From assembly GCA_025201805.1 (NCBI GenBank), contig MU619374.1, positions 20,462 to 84,461 on the forward strand: 64,000 nucleotides of DNA, written 5' to 3'. Positions 34,745-46,240 of this stretch are shown here, one piece after another. Numbering within the stretch: the stretch's first letter is position 1; the number at the start of each line of letters is the position of its first letter. Source of the stretch: Parasitella parasitica. Lineage: Eukaryota; Mucoromycota; Mucoromycetes; Mucorales; Mucoraceae. Position numbers and translations under genes: made by a program. The notes under the pieces are model-generated. The model made no database searches. It had not been told where the DNA came from and saw only the letters and a program-made list of their open reading frames with translations.

Positions 34745-35410
34745 TTATCGCTGAGTGTTGTAAGAAACTTGAGCATTGGCACGGTTTGCTAACGCTTGCT
34801 TATGAATTTGCAGCTTCTTTTGCAAAACAGAACTTACGCCCTGGGAAACGTCATATACTTCACCTGCAAATCTTTCTTCAAAAGATTTTTCTCCACGCTT
34901 CTTGGAAGCCTCCAACATCCAAACTATAGCACGACGACGACGTTGACGGTCTCTTAATGCCGTAGGTACATGGACAACTTTGGATCCTTTCTTGGTGGAA
35001 GATAATTTCAATAAAGGTGAGGCTGTTTCAATAGCATCAAGCAAGACAGTGTAAGGGTCATTGTTGTTTTCGAGCTTCTTTGAAAGGTGCTTCATACTGT
35101 CAGAAATCAATCGTTGTGCTCTGGCTTTTTTCCCATCTCTCATCAATGTATTAACTAGCTGGCTAACTACTTCGTCATTAGGAACAAGAGGCACATGGCT
35201 ACTAGCTGGAGTGGTTGGAATGGAAGGTGTAATAGGGATAGCTGTTGATGTTGTGTTGGTAATGGGTGATTTTAATGTTGCTGCTGCCTTGGTTGCGTCG
35301 AAAAGATTGCTTGCAGGAGTGGTGGCTATGGCTCGAATCCAAGTAGGTTGAAACTTACGCAAGGTTACGCTACCATTGTGACCGATGGCTTTAAATAAAG
35401 TGCTGGACAT
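34745..35410 (-). CDS. RSM7: Mitochondrial small-subunit ribosomal protein uS7m
   Basis: Single exon, 221 residues, with the ATG at 35410 (MSSTLFKAIGH). The first 45 residues are basic and Ser/Thr-rich, fitting a targeting peptide. The uS7 domain starts near residue 90 with VSQLVNTLMRDGKKARAQRL, an S7 signature, followed by DAIETASPLLKL and RRRAIVWMLEASKKRGEKSF. The protein binds the 3' major domain of mitochondrial 12S/15S-like rRNA and helps form the small-subunit head. A linker of about 40 residues between targeting peptide and domain is Thr/Pro-rich and longer than in yeast. Confidence 0.93.
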   Translation of the reverse strand: MSSTLFKAIGHNGSVTLRKFQPTWIRAIATTPASNLFDATKAAATLKSPITNTTSTAIPITPSIPTTPASSHVPLVPNDEVVSQLVNTLMRDGKKARAQRLISDSMKHLSKKLENNNDPYTVLLDAIETASPLLKLSSTKKGSKVVHVPTALRDRQRRRRAIVWMLEASKKRGEKSFEERFAGEVYDVSQGVSSVLQKKLQIHKQALANRANAQVSYNTQR

Positions 35411-36578
35411 TGTGCTTTGTCTAAAGAAAGGACAGCGAGAAAAAATAAGCTTATATAACAAACTGGGGTTCGAATGACAGCTAGACCTGGGTAGGCAATG
35501 TCTAGAATATTTACAGGATCCGAATCAAGGTCACATTGACCTTTGAACGCTGCCAAGTTGATGGTCTTTAAGGTACCATATAGCTTATCTTTTACATTGG
35601 CGACATAAGGAGATATTGTCGATGCTCTTTTTTATCACAGTTTACTTGTTTTTCACTACTTTGATAGTCTAATTCTTACTCTTTCTAGATGCATTTCTAC
35701 CTAGAGCATTTTTCAACAGTATTTCTGGATTTATTTGGAATAAAAACTACTAACATATCATATATTAGGAGATCGGGAGCTTTTTCTAAATTGCTTTACT
35801 CTTTATATTATGGTATACATTGAAAGCCAAAAATCGAACATGCAACTGAAGGAGAATACAAAATTTGTATTAAAAGTCCATAATTTGCATCATTAATAGC
35901 AAAAAATGGTGAAAACCAAAGAAAGTTTTCGATTTCATAATTGGCGAACTATGTGAAAATTCATGGCTAATTTTTTGTGTGGAAATGCATTAGATAGCAA
36001 ATAGAGCCCCGGAAAGTCTTTTAATACGGGTTCAAAATACTTGGACTGGTCATAACGGGTATGAATCCTATCAAAGTTGTGTAAATCAAGTATATTGGTG
36101 GTTACAACGTGTGATATTCAATCAGCTCTTCGGGGCATTTTACTAATCCAATGCTCTCCAAGAAACGTTTTTCTGATATTAAATCGATTGATATAGCTTT
36201 TAATTTATCAATAAACGAATTTATTCATAGATACATTATTCATTATGTTTTATTCTTTATACTAATTTAATAAAAGTTTTTGCCTTGTATCATTGATTTG
36301 AAAAAATTTAAATCGGGTTCAACCCCTATTTATGGGTACTTCAGACTATTGCAAGCAAAAGCCCTTCATTAAAGTGATTACCCCATCAAAAGGGTAATAA
36401 TCACACATACATTATATGGAAATGAGTCGTCTAATCAAGAGTATCGCTTCATGCAGCGTCAGGAGGGTAGACACCCTATTCTTGCAGCCGAAGTTGTTCT
36501 TGATATTTGTAGTCCCGCGATTGCCTTTATGAAGGTGCTCGTTTACACTTTCCACATAATTCTTTTTTAACCTGTGGT
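35411..36578. other. Intergenic region upstream of BOS1
   Basis: About 1.2 kb AT-rich DNA between two divergent genes. No conserved coding signal found; a long frame on the minus strand (36412-36813) overlaps BOS1 exons and is not supported. Confidence 0.5.
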
Positions 36579-37525
36579 ATGAATTCTTTATATAACAACG
36601 CTTTAAAGCAAAGCCATGCTCTTCAAAAAGATCTAGACAGTAAAATGCTTGAATTTTATGAAAGCCTTGAATTGCTAGCTGATTTTTTATGCGTATTCTT
36701 AGGATTTCAGTCAGGTCAAGACAGTTCAGCTGGCCTACAGGGTACGATTCATCATCATCAGACATACTCGGTATTAATAAACTTGGAATAGGCCAAATAT
36801 CAGTTTCATTCAACGCCTTGCAAAGATCGATTGACGATTATGACAATCTGGCCAAAAGAGAATTAATACCTGTGAAAAAGGAAACGGCTTTAACGTAAGT
36901 GTTTGTATTTGCTGTTTACTCACAAGAGTTGAGATTAACGACGCAAAAGACGGGTATCCAAGTTTAGGCACGATTTACAAGATATGAAAATACGTTTTGA
37001 GGCTATCAAAAAGCAACAAGAAACCCAAAAACTAGAGCAGAACAGAGATAGTTTATTAAGAAGACCGAATAGAGGTGCTAATGCCGTAAGTTTATCTCGA
37101 TATCGAATGAGCAAAAAAAAAAAAAAGCAACCAACAGTTTCGATATAAAAAAAGCCTGAACATCCATATCAACCTCTATCTCGAGACGAATTTGCAATAC
37201 GCGAGCAATCTTTTGCTCGCAACACTGATTCACAGCTGGACGATTTTATTGGCCAAGCACAGAACTTGTTAGAGAATTTAACAGATCAGCATAGCATTTT
37301 AAAGGTGTGTTGAAGGATATTTCAGTGAATTCAGTGATTAGTGATTAAAATAGCTTTGATCAGAAAACGCAAAAGAAGATTTTGGATACAGCAAACCATT
37401 TAGGCTTATCTCAAAACGTCATTCGTTATATTGAAAGAAGATCAGCACAAGATAAATGGATATTTTATGGCGGCATGATCATTACTGTATTATGTTTGTG
37501 GGGTATTGTACATTTTATTGGATAA
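36579..37525 (+). CDS. BOS1: Bos1/membrin (GOSR2) Golgi Qb-SNARE
   Basis: Six exons: 36579-36639, 36703-36741, 36792-36894, 36968-37085, about 37152-37304 and 37364-37525. The N-terminus MNSLYNNALKQSHALQKDLD joins to RFQSGQ and then QGQISVSFNALQRSIDDYD, which fits membrin. The SNARE helix contains QHSILKKTQKKILDTANHLG, followed by GLSQNVIRYIERR and a C-terminal anchor GGMIITVLCLWGIVHFIG. Bos1 works on ER-to-Golgi vesicles with Sec22, Bet1 and Sed5. Small introns of about 50-70 nt interrupt each domain. The stop TAA (37523-37525) is directly followed by the stop codon of the convergent gene. Confidence 0.92.
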
Positions 37526-37864
37526 TCACTCTTCATCAGGTAATAAAACCTTGCTGATCCTGTATCGAATGCCTAAATAACTAAGGTAATCCAATTCTGG
37601 GAATACACGTACTTTTGGAACTTTTGGAAAATGACTATCTCGAATATCAACAAATGTACCTTTCGAGAGAATTGCATTTTCTAATTTCCCATGGTTGACA
37701 CTGTCTAGTGGAATCCATCGGTAATTCTTGAAGAAAAACCATTGAGCATTTTGTATACGAGGCTTCTTTTTTATTTGTTTACGACGGGCGGTATGTTTAG
37801 AGGGAGGCAATGGTTTATCTTGAACCAGCACTTTGATTGGAGGTAAAATGATAATGTTGCTCAT
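37526..37864 (-). CDS. Small WWE-like domain protein
   Basis: Single exon, 112 residues: MSNIIILPPIKVLVQD.... The basic segment KHTARRKQIKKK (about residues 23-34) is followed by WFFFKNYRWIPLD, NHGKLENAIL and TFVDIRDSHFP. This order (aromatic strand, RWxPLD, LExAI, VxIxDSxFP) recalls the WWE-like domain at the N-terminus of DDHD lipases, which the window also contains at 3373-3800. Function unknown. The TGA at 37528-37526 abuts the BOS1 stop with no intervening base, so transcripts of both genes must overlap in antisense. The start ATG at 37864 is the first in frame. Confidence 0.55.
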   Translation of the reverse strand: MSNIIILPPIKVLVQDKPLPPSKHTARRKQIKKKPRIQNAQWFFFKNYRWIPLDSVNHGKLENAILSKGTFVDIRDSHFPKVPKVRVFPELDYLSYLGIRYRISKVLLPDEE

Positions 37865-38026
37865 GATGTGCTTTATTATGTAAAGGCAATGGAGTATATA
37901 TCAAGTAGTCTGAGTTACAGTAGGAAAAAAGGGAAAAGAAGGTAAAGTAATTGCAGTGAAAGTCATTCACTCATTTTCGAACAACTTTTCTTACACCCAA
38001 CCCTTTACTGCAAGTTGTACAGGATG

Positions 38027-38625
38027 TCAATTTTTTTTTTTTTTTTTTCTTTTGCAAGACATATAGGACCAATTGGCAACAATTTCAGACGAAAAACTGC
38101 CATTAAACATTGCATTTGTTTGTGATAAAATCACCCGTTTAACATTAAAACGTTCTTGAAAGTAAAAATGAAGCATAGCGTTGTGAATTTGATTGGACAG
38201 AGAGTAGCCCGTTATGTTAGTATGTATATCTGAACTCTTTGCTACTACCATTATGCCCTCAAATCGACAACATTACATGTAAACCAGATTCAAGGATGAG
38301 CATTTCCAGCGGACATTATACTGGATCAGATTTTTAGCTTGTTGAAGAAAGCTTCCATGCTAACGATGAGGCAAGCGACATTTAGCGAAAATAAGACATG
38401 CCTGTTTCTTATGGTATTGCTGGGCTTTTGTATGCAAATCAATTTTTGCCCCTATTTTTGACCCTGATACACCACTGAATCGCTCCTTGAAAGTCAAGAT
38501 GACACTTTGTTCGAGGTGCAAGAAGTGGCTTATAGATTCACAACAAAAATTTTCTTGGATTTTAGTTGATTCCAACAGGCAAATTTGATGTAACCTCCTC
38601 TTTTTCGCTTTAGTCGATTTTAAAA
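38027..38625 (-). other. Unresolved possible spliced gene, no family recognised
   Basis: Two minus-strand frames (38674-38360 and 38251-38027) could be exons of one gene: the first ends in ...LIFAKCRLPHR and the second starts MVVAKSSDIHTN.... A possible join via a small exon near 38340-38270 is not convincing. The upstream frame overlaps the RPL19 5' region. No domain seen. It could be an eroded gene. Confidence 0.25.
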
Positions 38626-39300
38626 ATGTAATGTTAGGAAATATGGTCGGATTGGATACGATTAACTGACACAATCTGTTTGTATTATAGGGTCAGTTTG
38701 TTGGTCCAAAAGCGTCTCGCTGCCTCCGTCCTCAAGTGTGGTCAAAGAAAGATCTGGCTCGATCCTAATGAGGTCAACGAGATCTCCAACGCCAATTCTC
38801 GTAAGTTTTGTTATACACAATGCCGGTTGATATACTAAATGGGAATATACACAGGTGCTAACATCCGTAAGCTCGTCAAGGACGGTCTTATCATCCGTAA
38901 GCCTGAGATCTCTCAATCTCGTTTCCGTGTTCTCGAGCGTGCTGCTGCTAAGCGTAACGGTCGCCACATGGGTCACGGTAAGAGAAAGGGTACTGCTGAT
39001 GCTCGTATGCGTAGCCAAGTTATCTGGATGCGCCGTATGCGTGTCCTCCGTCGTCTTTTAGCCAAATACAGAGAAGCCGGTAAGATTGACAAGCACTTGT
39101 ATCATCACCTTTACCTCAAGTCCAAGGGTAACGGTTTCAAGAACAAGCGTGTCTTGATGGAGCACATCCACAAGGCCAAGGCTGAGAAGGCTCGTGCCAA
39201 GACCCTTGCTGAACAAGCTGATGTTCTCCGTGCCAAGAATAAGGCTCTCCGTGAACGTCGTGCTAACAAGAAGACTGAAAAGCTTGTCGCTAGTCAATAA
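38626..39300 (+). CDS. RPL19: Cytosolic ribosomal protein eL19 with a start codon split by an intron
   Basis: Three exons: AT at 38626-38627, then 38691-38800 and 38855-39300, giving 185 residues. The second exon reads G-GTCAGT, so the start codon is completed after a 63-nt intron (38628-38690, donor GTAATG, acceptor TTATAG). The protein begins [18 protein letters not shown] and contains [48 protein letters not shown] and [17 protein letters not shown], which is diagnostic for eL19. The C-terminal tail is a long basic helix. Codon use is strongly biased (CGT, AAG, GCC, CTC), as for highly expressed genes. Another candidate donor at 38633 would give the same protein. Family length is normal (185-195). 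Confidence 0.93.
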
Positions 39301-39898
39301 GTTTTTTTTTGGCCTGTATATCGTTTAATTTCTGATAAATGGTATTAAAAGAAAAGGATTTCTTGTTAATGAATTGTGCGTTGTGTGTTGTGTAATGTGT
39401 GTTGTGCGTTGTGCGTTGTTTTCAGCCATGAGGGAAAAGCGAGACATTGCAATAGTTTGATTGAAAAGATCTGGTTCAAGAAAGTACGCAATCAAACAAA
39501 TTACTTTAATACAGTGTATAGCTATTACTGCAATTAATATCGCACTTACCTCGAAGCATTGTAGGCAAGATCAGTCATGCCTTGCATTTTCTTGGAAAAA
39601 TATATGTGGATCAGCAACACTTGCAAAGATAACAATTACGTCGAAAATGCTACCAAAAATATGCAGGTTCTGGCATCAGCCTCTTTCCTTAACTACAGGG
39701 TTTTGAGACGATTTGAAGTAATTTTAGATGAATAAAAAACTTGACGATGATATCCGTATATCAGATCAAGATGGACAAACTTTAACTTGCATTCGTCTCA
39801 ACTTTAAATTAGTCTGGATAGCTTTTATTCTTACGACCACCATCTCATAAGCAGAGGTTTACAGAATAAACAGTTGACAAAAGGGTATAATGCGATAT
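39301..39898. other. 3' region with a GTGTTGTG-type tandem repeat
   Basis: A short minisatellite of TGTGCGTTGTG/TGTGTTG units spans about 39375-39420. The remaining sequence to the LTO1 stop has no supported gene. Confidence 0.5.
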
Positions 39899-40439
39899 TC
39901 AATAGGTCATTTTAGGCTTTTCCGTCGTTATAAACTTTTGATTGATGCCCAACAAAGAGCTAATAACTCGAAGCTTGTTCTTCATTTTATCTCTCAAAGC
40001 GAATAGATCGGCGTCATGATCATTGTGTGCAGGAAATTCATCAATTAACTTTTTAAGAGCTTCTATTTGCTTCATAGCTCTATTTAAAAAGATGCTATTA
40101 GTAGTCGACATCCCTTTTGCTTTTCGATATTACCTTTGAGGCACAGTTTGGGGGTGTTGTGTTGCTAATTGTGTCCACATGCTTACGCATCCAGAATAAA
40201 ACCCAATTTCCTTTCCCAAGTCAAATGCCTTTTCGCAGCCAAAAATGCGACCTTCTAATTCTCCTGATCGTTCACCATCTCTGAATCCATCGTCAAATCC
40301 ATGCTCAGCAAACCTAAAAACACAGCGTCAGCCATATTGCGATTCTACAAAGGGGTTTCGAACACTACATGGTTTCTAGATAGCACAATGATTCAAGGTC
40401 TTGGTTAGGAGGAGGAAGTACTCTCTTGTCTGACATCAT
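39899..40439 (-). CDS. LTO1: LTO1/ORAOV1-like deca-GX3 Fe-S adaptor
   Basis: Three exons starting at ATG 40439 (a second ATG follows at 40436) and ending at 39899. The first encodes MMSDKRVLPPPNQDLES. The second holds the deca-GX3 motif: FAEHGFDDGFRDGERSGELE then GRIFGCEKAFDLGKEIGFYS, with Gly every four residues. The third encodes AMKQIEALKKLIDEF and a final helical tail. Lto1 pairs with Yae1 as the adaptor that brings the CIA targeting complex to Rli1/ABCE1, the Fe-S ATPase that recycles ribosomes. The C-terminal Trp typical of CIA-binding peptides is not obvious: the sequence ends ...KPKMTY. Confidence 0.85.
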
Positions 40440-41973
40440 TACTAATATAGGGTGAAAAAGAAAGATGGAAAAGTTTTTAAATGTGTTTTTGCAGTTCAAA
40501 CCCACCATTCTGGGCTGCGACTAGGAAACTTTTGGTAATTCATTATGATGAATCTATACAGGCAATGTTTAAAGAGCTTCTACTTTGAATAAAAATGCAT
40601 GACCGTATATTTCAAGTTTTTATAATTTTCCAAAGTATCTGAAAATGGGATGCACTTGATTTTATGACGGATTACTCGAAAGTCAAGAAGCAGCTGTACA
40701 GACATACTTGACCATGCAGACTTGGCCTTCTTGACGCCTATAAGAATGACGAAAAATTAGGACAACATTATGAAATGCAATTTACCATGTATTTTTTTTA
40801 CCTTGCCATTCTGTCAATGTATTCCATTTAGTGACAGGGGCACCGCAAATTTTGTTAGCATTTGGCTTTTGAAGAGGATTGTGGACCTTAATCACAACAT
40901 TGTTGTCATTTTCATCCTAATTGACACTGTGGTTAGAGCTAACCACAGAGCCTGCGTTACTGTAATGATCACCCATTTTAGAGCACTGAAGAAAGAAATT
41001 TCACTGCTTGTTTTTGAAAACTTGAAGCAAATTGTTCCTTGGAATGGGAGTTCGCTCAGGGCAGCTACACCAGTGGCAAAGTTGGTTTTTGGAAATATGT
41101 TCCCGGCTGTCTGTAGGCAATATGCGTCCAATAACCTTCTACCTCTTTATCCTCTCAAGATAGTTCTTGATGTACTTGGCACAGCGTTTTTCCTGGTTTT
41201 TATCGATAAAAGGCTGCATTTTATTTTTTGACAACCAAGATTAGTCAATGTAGACTGATATAACCACGTTGTGCACGAAAAAAAACAAATCAAGACTTGT
41301 CAGTCTCAATCAATAACGGAGCAACAGTAGGGATAACAGCAGGGTTATAGAGGCCAAGAAACCGCATTAGCAGTGGTAAGAGCCAGTTTACAAGCAGGAA
41401 GTAGGTGAGGGCGTTTATATGTATTTTGTTTTAAAATACCCTGTTTACGGGCAGATACAAATGATTATGAACGTGGATTATTTACCAACGACTACGTGGA
41501 AGTAGGGATAGAGTCAAGAGAGAACAAGAGGCAAAATTAACAGTGAATAAAAAAAACCAGAATGAATAAATGTACTTTATACATGCGTGTTCCCTTTAGA
41601 GTCATATATTTGTATACTTTCGCGTATTTCAATGTAGTAGCGACGAATCTTGCATGATACATCTATCCCAAGTTATAGACAGTTGTTAACATCAACTGTC
41701 TTGCCATGAAGCCGTTATGCGCATATAATATCAATCAGCTTGCTTGGATGCAGTCAAAGGACGAATGTTGATCTATTTATCAGAAAATACATTGTATGGA
41801 TTAACTAAGGTTCTTTTAAACGCAATCGCTCTGATAACTCATGGGTACTCAGGAAAGTGCTTCTGCTTCTCACTCTATTCAAACCCCTCTTGGATGTAAA
41901 TTAAGCTTATATTAACTCTTCCTTTTCAACTTTTTTATTACAACTTGCTTTTTATTTTTATTTTTCAAATACC
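40440..41973. other. Intergenic region with an eroded coding-like patch
   Basis: About 1.5 kb. On the minus strand between 41222 and 40760, three frames together suggest a former protein (MQPFIDKNQEKRCAKYIKN..., GRILPTDSREHISKNQ..., KVHNPLQKPNANKICGAP) broken by stops and frameshifts. The family could not be named. The rest shows no gene. Confidence 0.35.
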
Positions 41974-44900
41974 ATGGCATCTTCCAATTTGGCGTTTGAG
42001 TTGTTTACTCTTCCTACACGAGTGGATAACAGCGCTTTTTGGGCAAATGTTAAAGAAAACAGTTGCTTTATATTGCAGCAAACAAAGACACAGAGAAGCG
42101 GCCTTATGAGAAGTGTGCTGGGCACCTTACAGAATGTGTATGCTGTTTGTATTTCGTTCTATCTGTGCAAATCTAACCATAAGCGATAGGCTGGATACAA
42201 AGCAATCTCCTTATCGCATTTTGTTTCGACGTGTAAACGGCACAAACCTACAAATTGCAGTTGCTGAAACAGAAAAAAAGGCAGAGATAGTGTGGGGCTG
42301 GATCGAATGTAAGATTCGAAGAAATGACTAGAAATTTTAGCGGTATTAATGTAGCGTACAGTGAATTTGCTGCCGTCGCTTGATAATCTTGATATGGAGG
42401 ATTCGGAGCCGTTTGTTGTAACAAAGATAACCTCGATCGTTACACGCAGAGGTATTTTTTTTTTCACGCCTTGTAGTACATTTCTTCTAAACACCTGCAT
42501 AGATTCTGGCACAGATGAAATCTCTACAGACGAGAAAGTCAGAAAAGCATCAAGAAGCTTTAGACAAACATTCGATGTATCTTCCTCTGAGCGACTTGTC
42601 AACTGTAAGCGTTGCGACCAAATAGGAGGCAAAATCGAATACTGATAGTCTGTTTACTTAGATTACTCTAGTGCGTATCATACAAATCGATTCACTAGTC
42701 AAGGATGGCTTTACATTAGCGAAAACTATCTTGCCTTTTATTCATTTTTGCTTGGCTATGAAACAAAATTGCTGTTGGAGCTGAAAGATATACAGGATAT
42801 CAAAAAGGAGCGATCGAAACGTGGTGTGTTTTCAGATGCGATAAAGATTTCCCTAAAGGATAAAAGTGAAGTATGTGAATCTGTATAAAAAAAAAGGGGG
42901 GGGGATTATACATTATTATCCGTTAAACTAACTTGGGCGCTCGCTAGCATTTTTTCTCCAATCTTTTCAAAAGAGATGAAGTCTATGACATTTTGGTTCA
43001 ATTGACAGGATTAGCCATGCAACGAGTTTTAAAGAGTACAGCCTTAGAACACGCACCAGGAAGCGATGTATCGATCGACATTAAGGATAGCGATATTGAT
43101 GCGATTAAAGATTCAGAAGTATCATCCAACAAAATCGCCTCTCTGCCTGCTGCTGAAATCAGGAAATTAATGCAGCCTCTCAAAACCAATCTGGCAGCCC
43201 AAAAACGTGATGAACGATATAGAGCTAAATTTCGATTACCACCAACCGAACATTTGATTTATTCATTTAGTGCTGTTCATCCTGTCGACGAGGAGGCTAG
43301 TGATTCTGCTGCTACTTCCAGCAATAACCATGAAAGAAAGACTACGAATTATAATGGCGTACTGTGTTTATCAGAGGCTTACCTGACATTCAGCTCCACA
43401 GATCCAGGCTGTTATTTTGAAGTGGTCATGCCACTGTATACCATCCGCCGGGTAGAAAAACTATCAGATAGGCCTGATACGTTGCCTATCAAAATTGTCA
43501 ATTGGCACCAATCTGAATCAGTGTATTATTTGAATGTGTAAGTACTGTATACAATTCGATTTACAATTCGATTTAGTGCAAACACTAACAATGCAAACAG
43601 CAATCCAAAAGAGTACGATGATTTTTCAGCTACATTGACCACTAGCTTGAGAAACCAAATCAAGCACATGAGAATGATGAAGCAGTTTTTGACCACATGT
43701 GCGTCTGAGGCTGTGATTGGAGAAAAGACATATGAGGAAATGAACACGATACCTGGCGGCTTGGGCTTGCAATTTGATTTTCCTGGCGATCCAAAAAAGC
43801 TAAAGGAAAAAAGCAAAATGAAGCTCTGGAAGAAATATTTGAATGGTATATTGATATAGGGCGCTATTTTGACCTCAATTGCTGATTTTTGCATTAGAAT
43901 ATGGACGCAATTTGACTATCTCAAAGACGCCTCGTTTCGCCAAGTTGATCAGAGTAGGGTTGCCTAATAGATTGCGTGGTGAAATATGGGAGGTGTGTTC
44001 TGGAGTTATTTTTGAGCGATTCATGAATCAGGGATTATACAATCGAATTTTGGAAGAAAACAAAAATAGAAACTCTTTAAGTTTGGAAGAGATAGAGAAA
44101 GATTTGAACCGATCTTTGCCGGAATACAAAGCATATCAACATCCAGAAGGCATCAACAGTTTGAGAAGAGTGCTAAGTGCCTATTCTTGGAAAGACCCTG
44201 AGTTGGGTTACTGTCAAGCAATGAATATTGTTACATCTGCGATCCTTATGTAAGGTGATTGAAGGGCCATATTGCTTAGTACTAATTAGATGAACTGTAG
44301 CTATATGAGCGAAGAGCAAGCGTTTTTTACGCTTAGCGTCTTGTGTGATGATTTATTGCCTGGTTATTATAGCACGTCAATGTATGGCGCACTTTTGGAC
44401 CAGATCATTTTTGAACATTTGTTGGACAAGACAATGCCCAAATTACATGCACATTTCAAAGAAACGGATATCCAACTGTCAGTTGCATGCCTGCCATGGT
44501 TTTTGAGTCTGTACATCAATTCAATGCCTTTGCTGTTTGCTTTTAGAGTGTTGGATTGTTTCTTCATGGAAGGACCCAAGATTTTGTTTCAAATTGGGTA
44601 GGTAGTGCCGTTTTTTTTGTATTTGCGAGTGCTTTTAACTAATGTTACGCTTTAGACTTGGTAATAAAACATGTTGGTCAGACCAAATGAATTTTACGCT
44701 AATGTTTGACTTGCAGCTATTCTCAAGATTAATGGAGATGAACTATTGAAAGCAACAGATGACGGTGCTTTTGTGAACATCCTCAAGGATTACTTCAGTC
44801 ATCTTGATAAACCTCTTTATCCCGATTCCGAGAATCCAAAAGCCAAGAACTTGACAGTAATGTTACACATTGACCTCTTTACGCTTTTCTACTAACACCT

Positions 44901-46240
44901 CTTGTCTAGAAATTCAACGAGCTTTTACTAGTGGCATATCGTGAATTTAGCAGTGTAACAGACGAGTTAATTCGAGAATTAAGACAAACCCATCAATTAA
45001 AAGTTGTAGCAGGCATTGAATCATTCACCAAACGATCGGCTGTACGTAACATCGAGAATACGGCAGGATTAGACAAGGCAGAGCTAGGCATTATTTATGA
45101 CAAATTCTATAATGTATTATACTACAAGCAACAGAAACGAGCGGAACGCAATGACTCCAAAATGGACCTGCAATCATTTGAAATCTTTATTGGATCGCTT
45201 GCTTCATGGGCCAAGATTGAATCCGAAGACTATCAATCAGATCGACAAAGACAACTCAAAGTCGCAAAGAACTTTTTGAACCAATTGTTTCATGTATTTG
45301 ACAGACAACATTCGCAAAACCTCAGCCTTCAGGTATGTATTCAAGCCGCACATATTGCTGGACCTCTCTTGAATTGAAACTGCCTCTATAGGATATCATC
45401 ATTGGCGTTGGCTCTATTCATACGGGTGATTTAAACTCACAAATCAAGCTGTTTTTCGATTTGCATGACGTTGACAAAGACGAATGCCTTAATAAGGATG
45501 AAGTGGTGCAATTCTCGGAAACGTTACTTTGGATATTTAGAAATACGCAAGATGAACATCATTTAAACGCTGTATCAACGTTTTTGCATAATGCGTTCGA
45601 ATATGCAGAAAGTAGAGGTGACGATAAATACTTGTCCTTGGCATCTCTAAGGTACGTGATTACTTTCTTACACACATATATATATATTTATAAAACACTG
45701 TATTGATAACGCTGGCATAGAATGATAGTGCTCGCTGATGAAACATTAGAGAACTTTTTCGATCATGAATTCGCGCATTCTGTCAAACTAACCGAGAAAG
45801 AAACTGAAAAACAACGAAGTCTTGGACGAGAGATCTTTAATAATCTACTTGCAACAGGTGCTAAACTGGCTTCAACGACAGGAGTGAGTCGACCTCAATT
45901 CAGATCCAAACCTACAGATGCTTCATTGCCTTTATCTGAAACTCAAGCTATAGATTCTAAAGAAAATACCAAATCTGATAAGGAATTAGCTACGAAAGAA
46001 TCGGACAACGGTAAAAAATCAGAAGAGAGCGATAATGATCAAGTTCCTCAAGTTTCTCAAACCACCAACGCTGACAGTACTGCGACTAATAAACATGTTA
46101 TCGGTGATTCTGACGTTTCTGATGATGATGACGAAGGGGAGGAAGAGGAAGAGGAAGAGGAAGAGGAAGATATCAGTCCTGATGTCTTGGAGGAGGTAGA
46201 TAGATTACTGAAGGAATATGATGATGAAGATGAAGATTAA
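41974..46240 (+). CDS. TBC1D8/TBC1D9-type Rab GAP (GRAM-TBC-EF hand)
   Basis: Large gene with about 14 exons. The N-terminus ([14 protein letters not shown]...) joins to [11 protein letters not shown] as in TBC1D8/9 proteins. The first GRAM domain is [20 protein letters not shown] with [17 protein letters not shown]; a second GRAM follows around 43230-43540. The TBC domain has [18 protein letters not shown], then DLNRSLPEY (the catalytic Arg of the IxxDxxR motif) and [17 protein letters not shown] (the Gln finger), so the GAP is expected to be active. Downstream lie [15 protein letters not shown] and an EF-hand [13 protein letters not shown] near 45470. The tail is acidic (EEEEEE around 46136-46170). 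A 5-nt microexon (44656-44660) is needed to keep frame. Targets are likely Rab GTPases of the exocytic or endocytic route, cytosolic/membrane peripheral. Yeast relatives are Gyp2/Mdr1. Confidence 0.9.

Noticed and set aside
36330-36360. GGTTCAACCCC resembling a tRNA B box
   Set aside because: No matching A box, anticodon arm or acceptor stem could be built around it.
36412-36813. 133-residue minus-strand frame
   Set aside because: It lies antisense over BOS1 exons 1-3, whose splicing gives a conserved SNARE; it has no domain.
38643-38666. ATG at 38643 considered as the RPL19 start
   Set aside because: It meets an in-frame TGA after eight codons, and its adjoining GTCGGA is a poor donor giving the wrong frame.
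40770-41231. 153-residue plus-strand frame
   Set aside because: It is opposite to a more protein-like but broken minus-strand patch and shows no domain or splice support.
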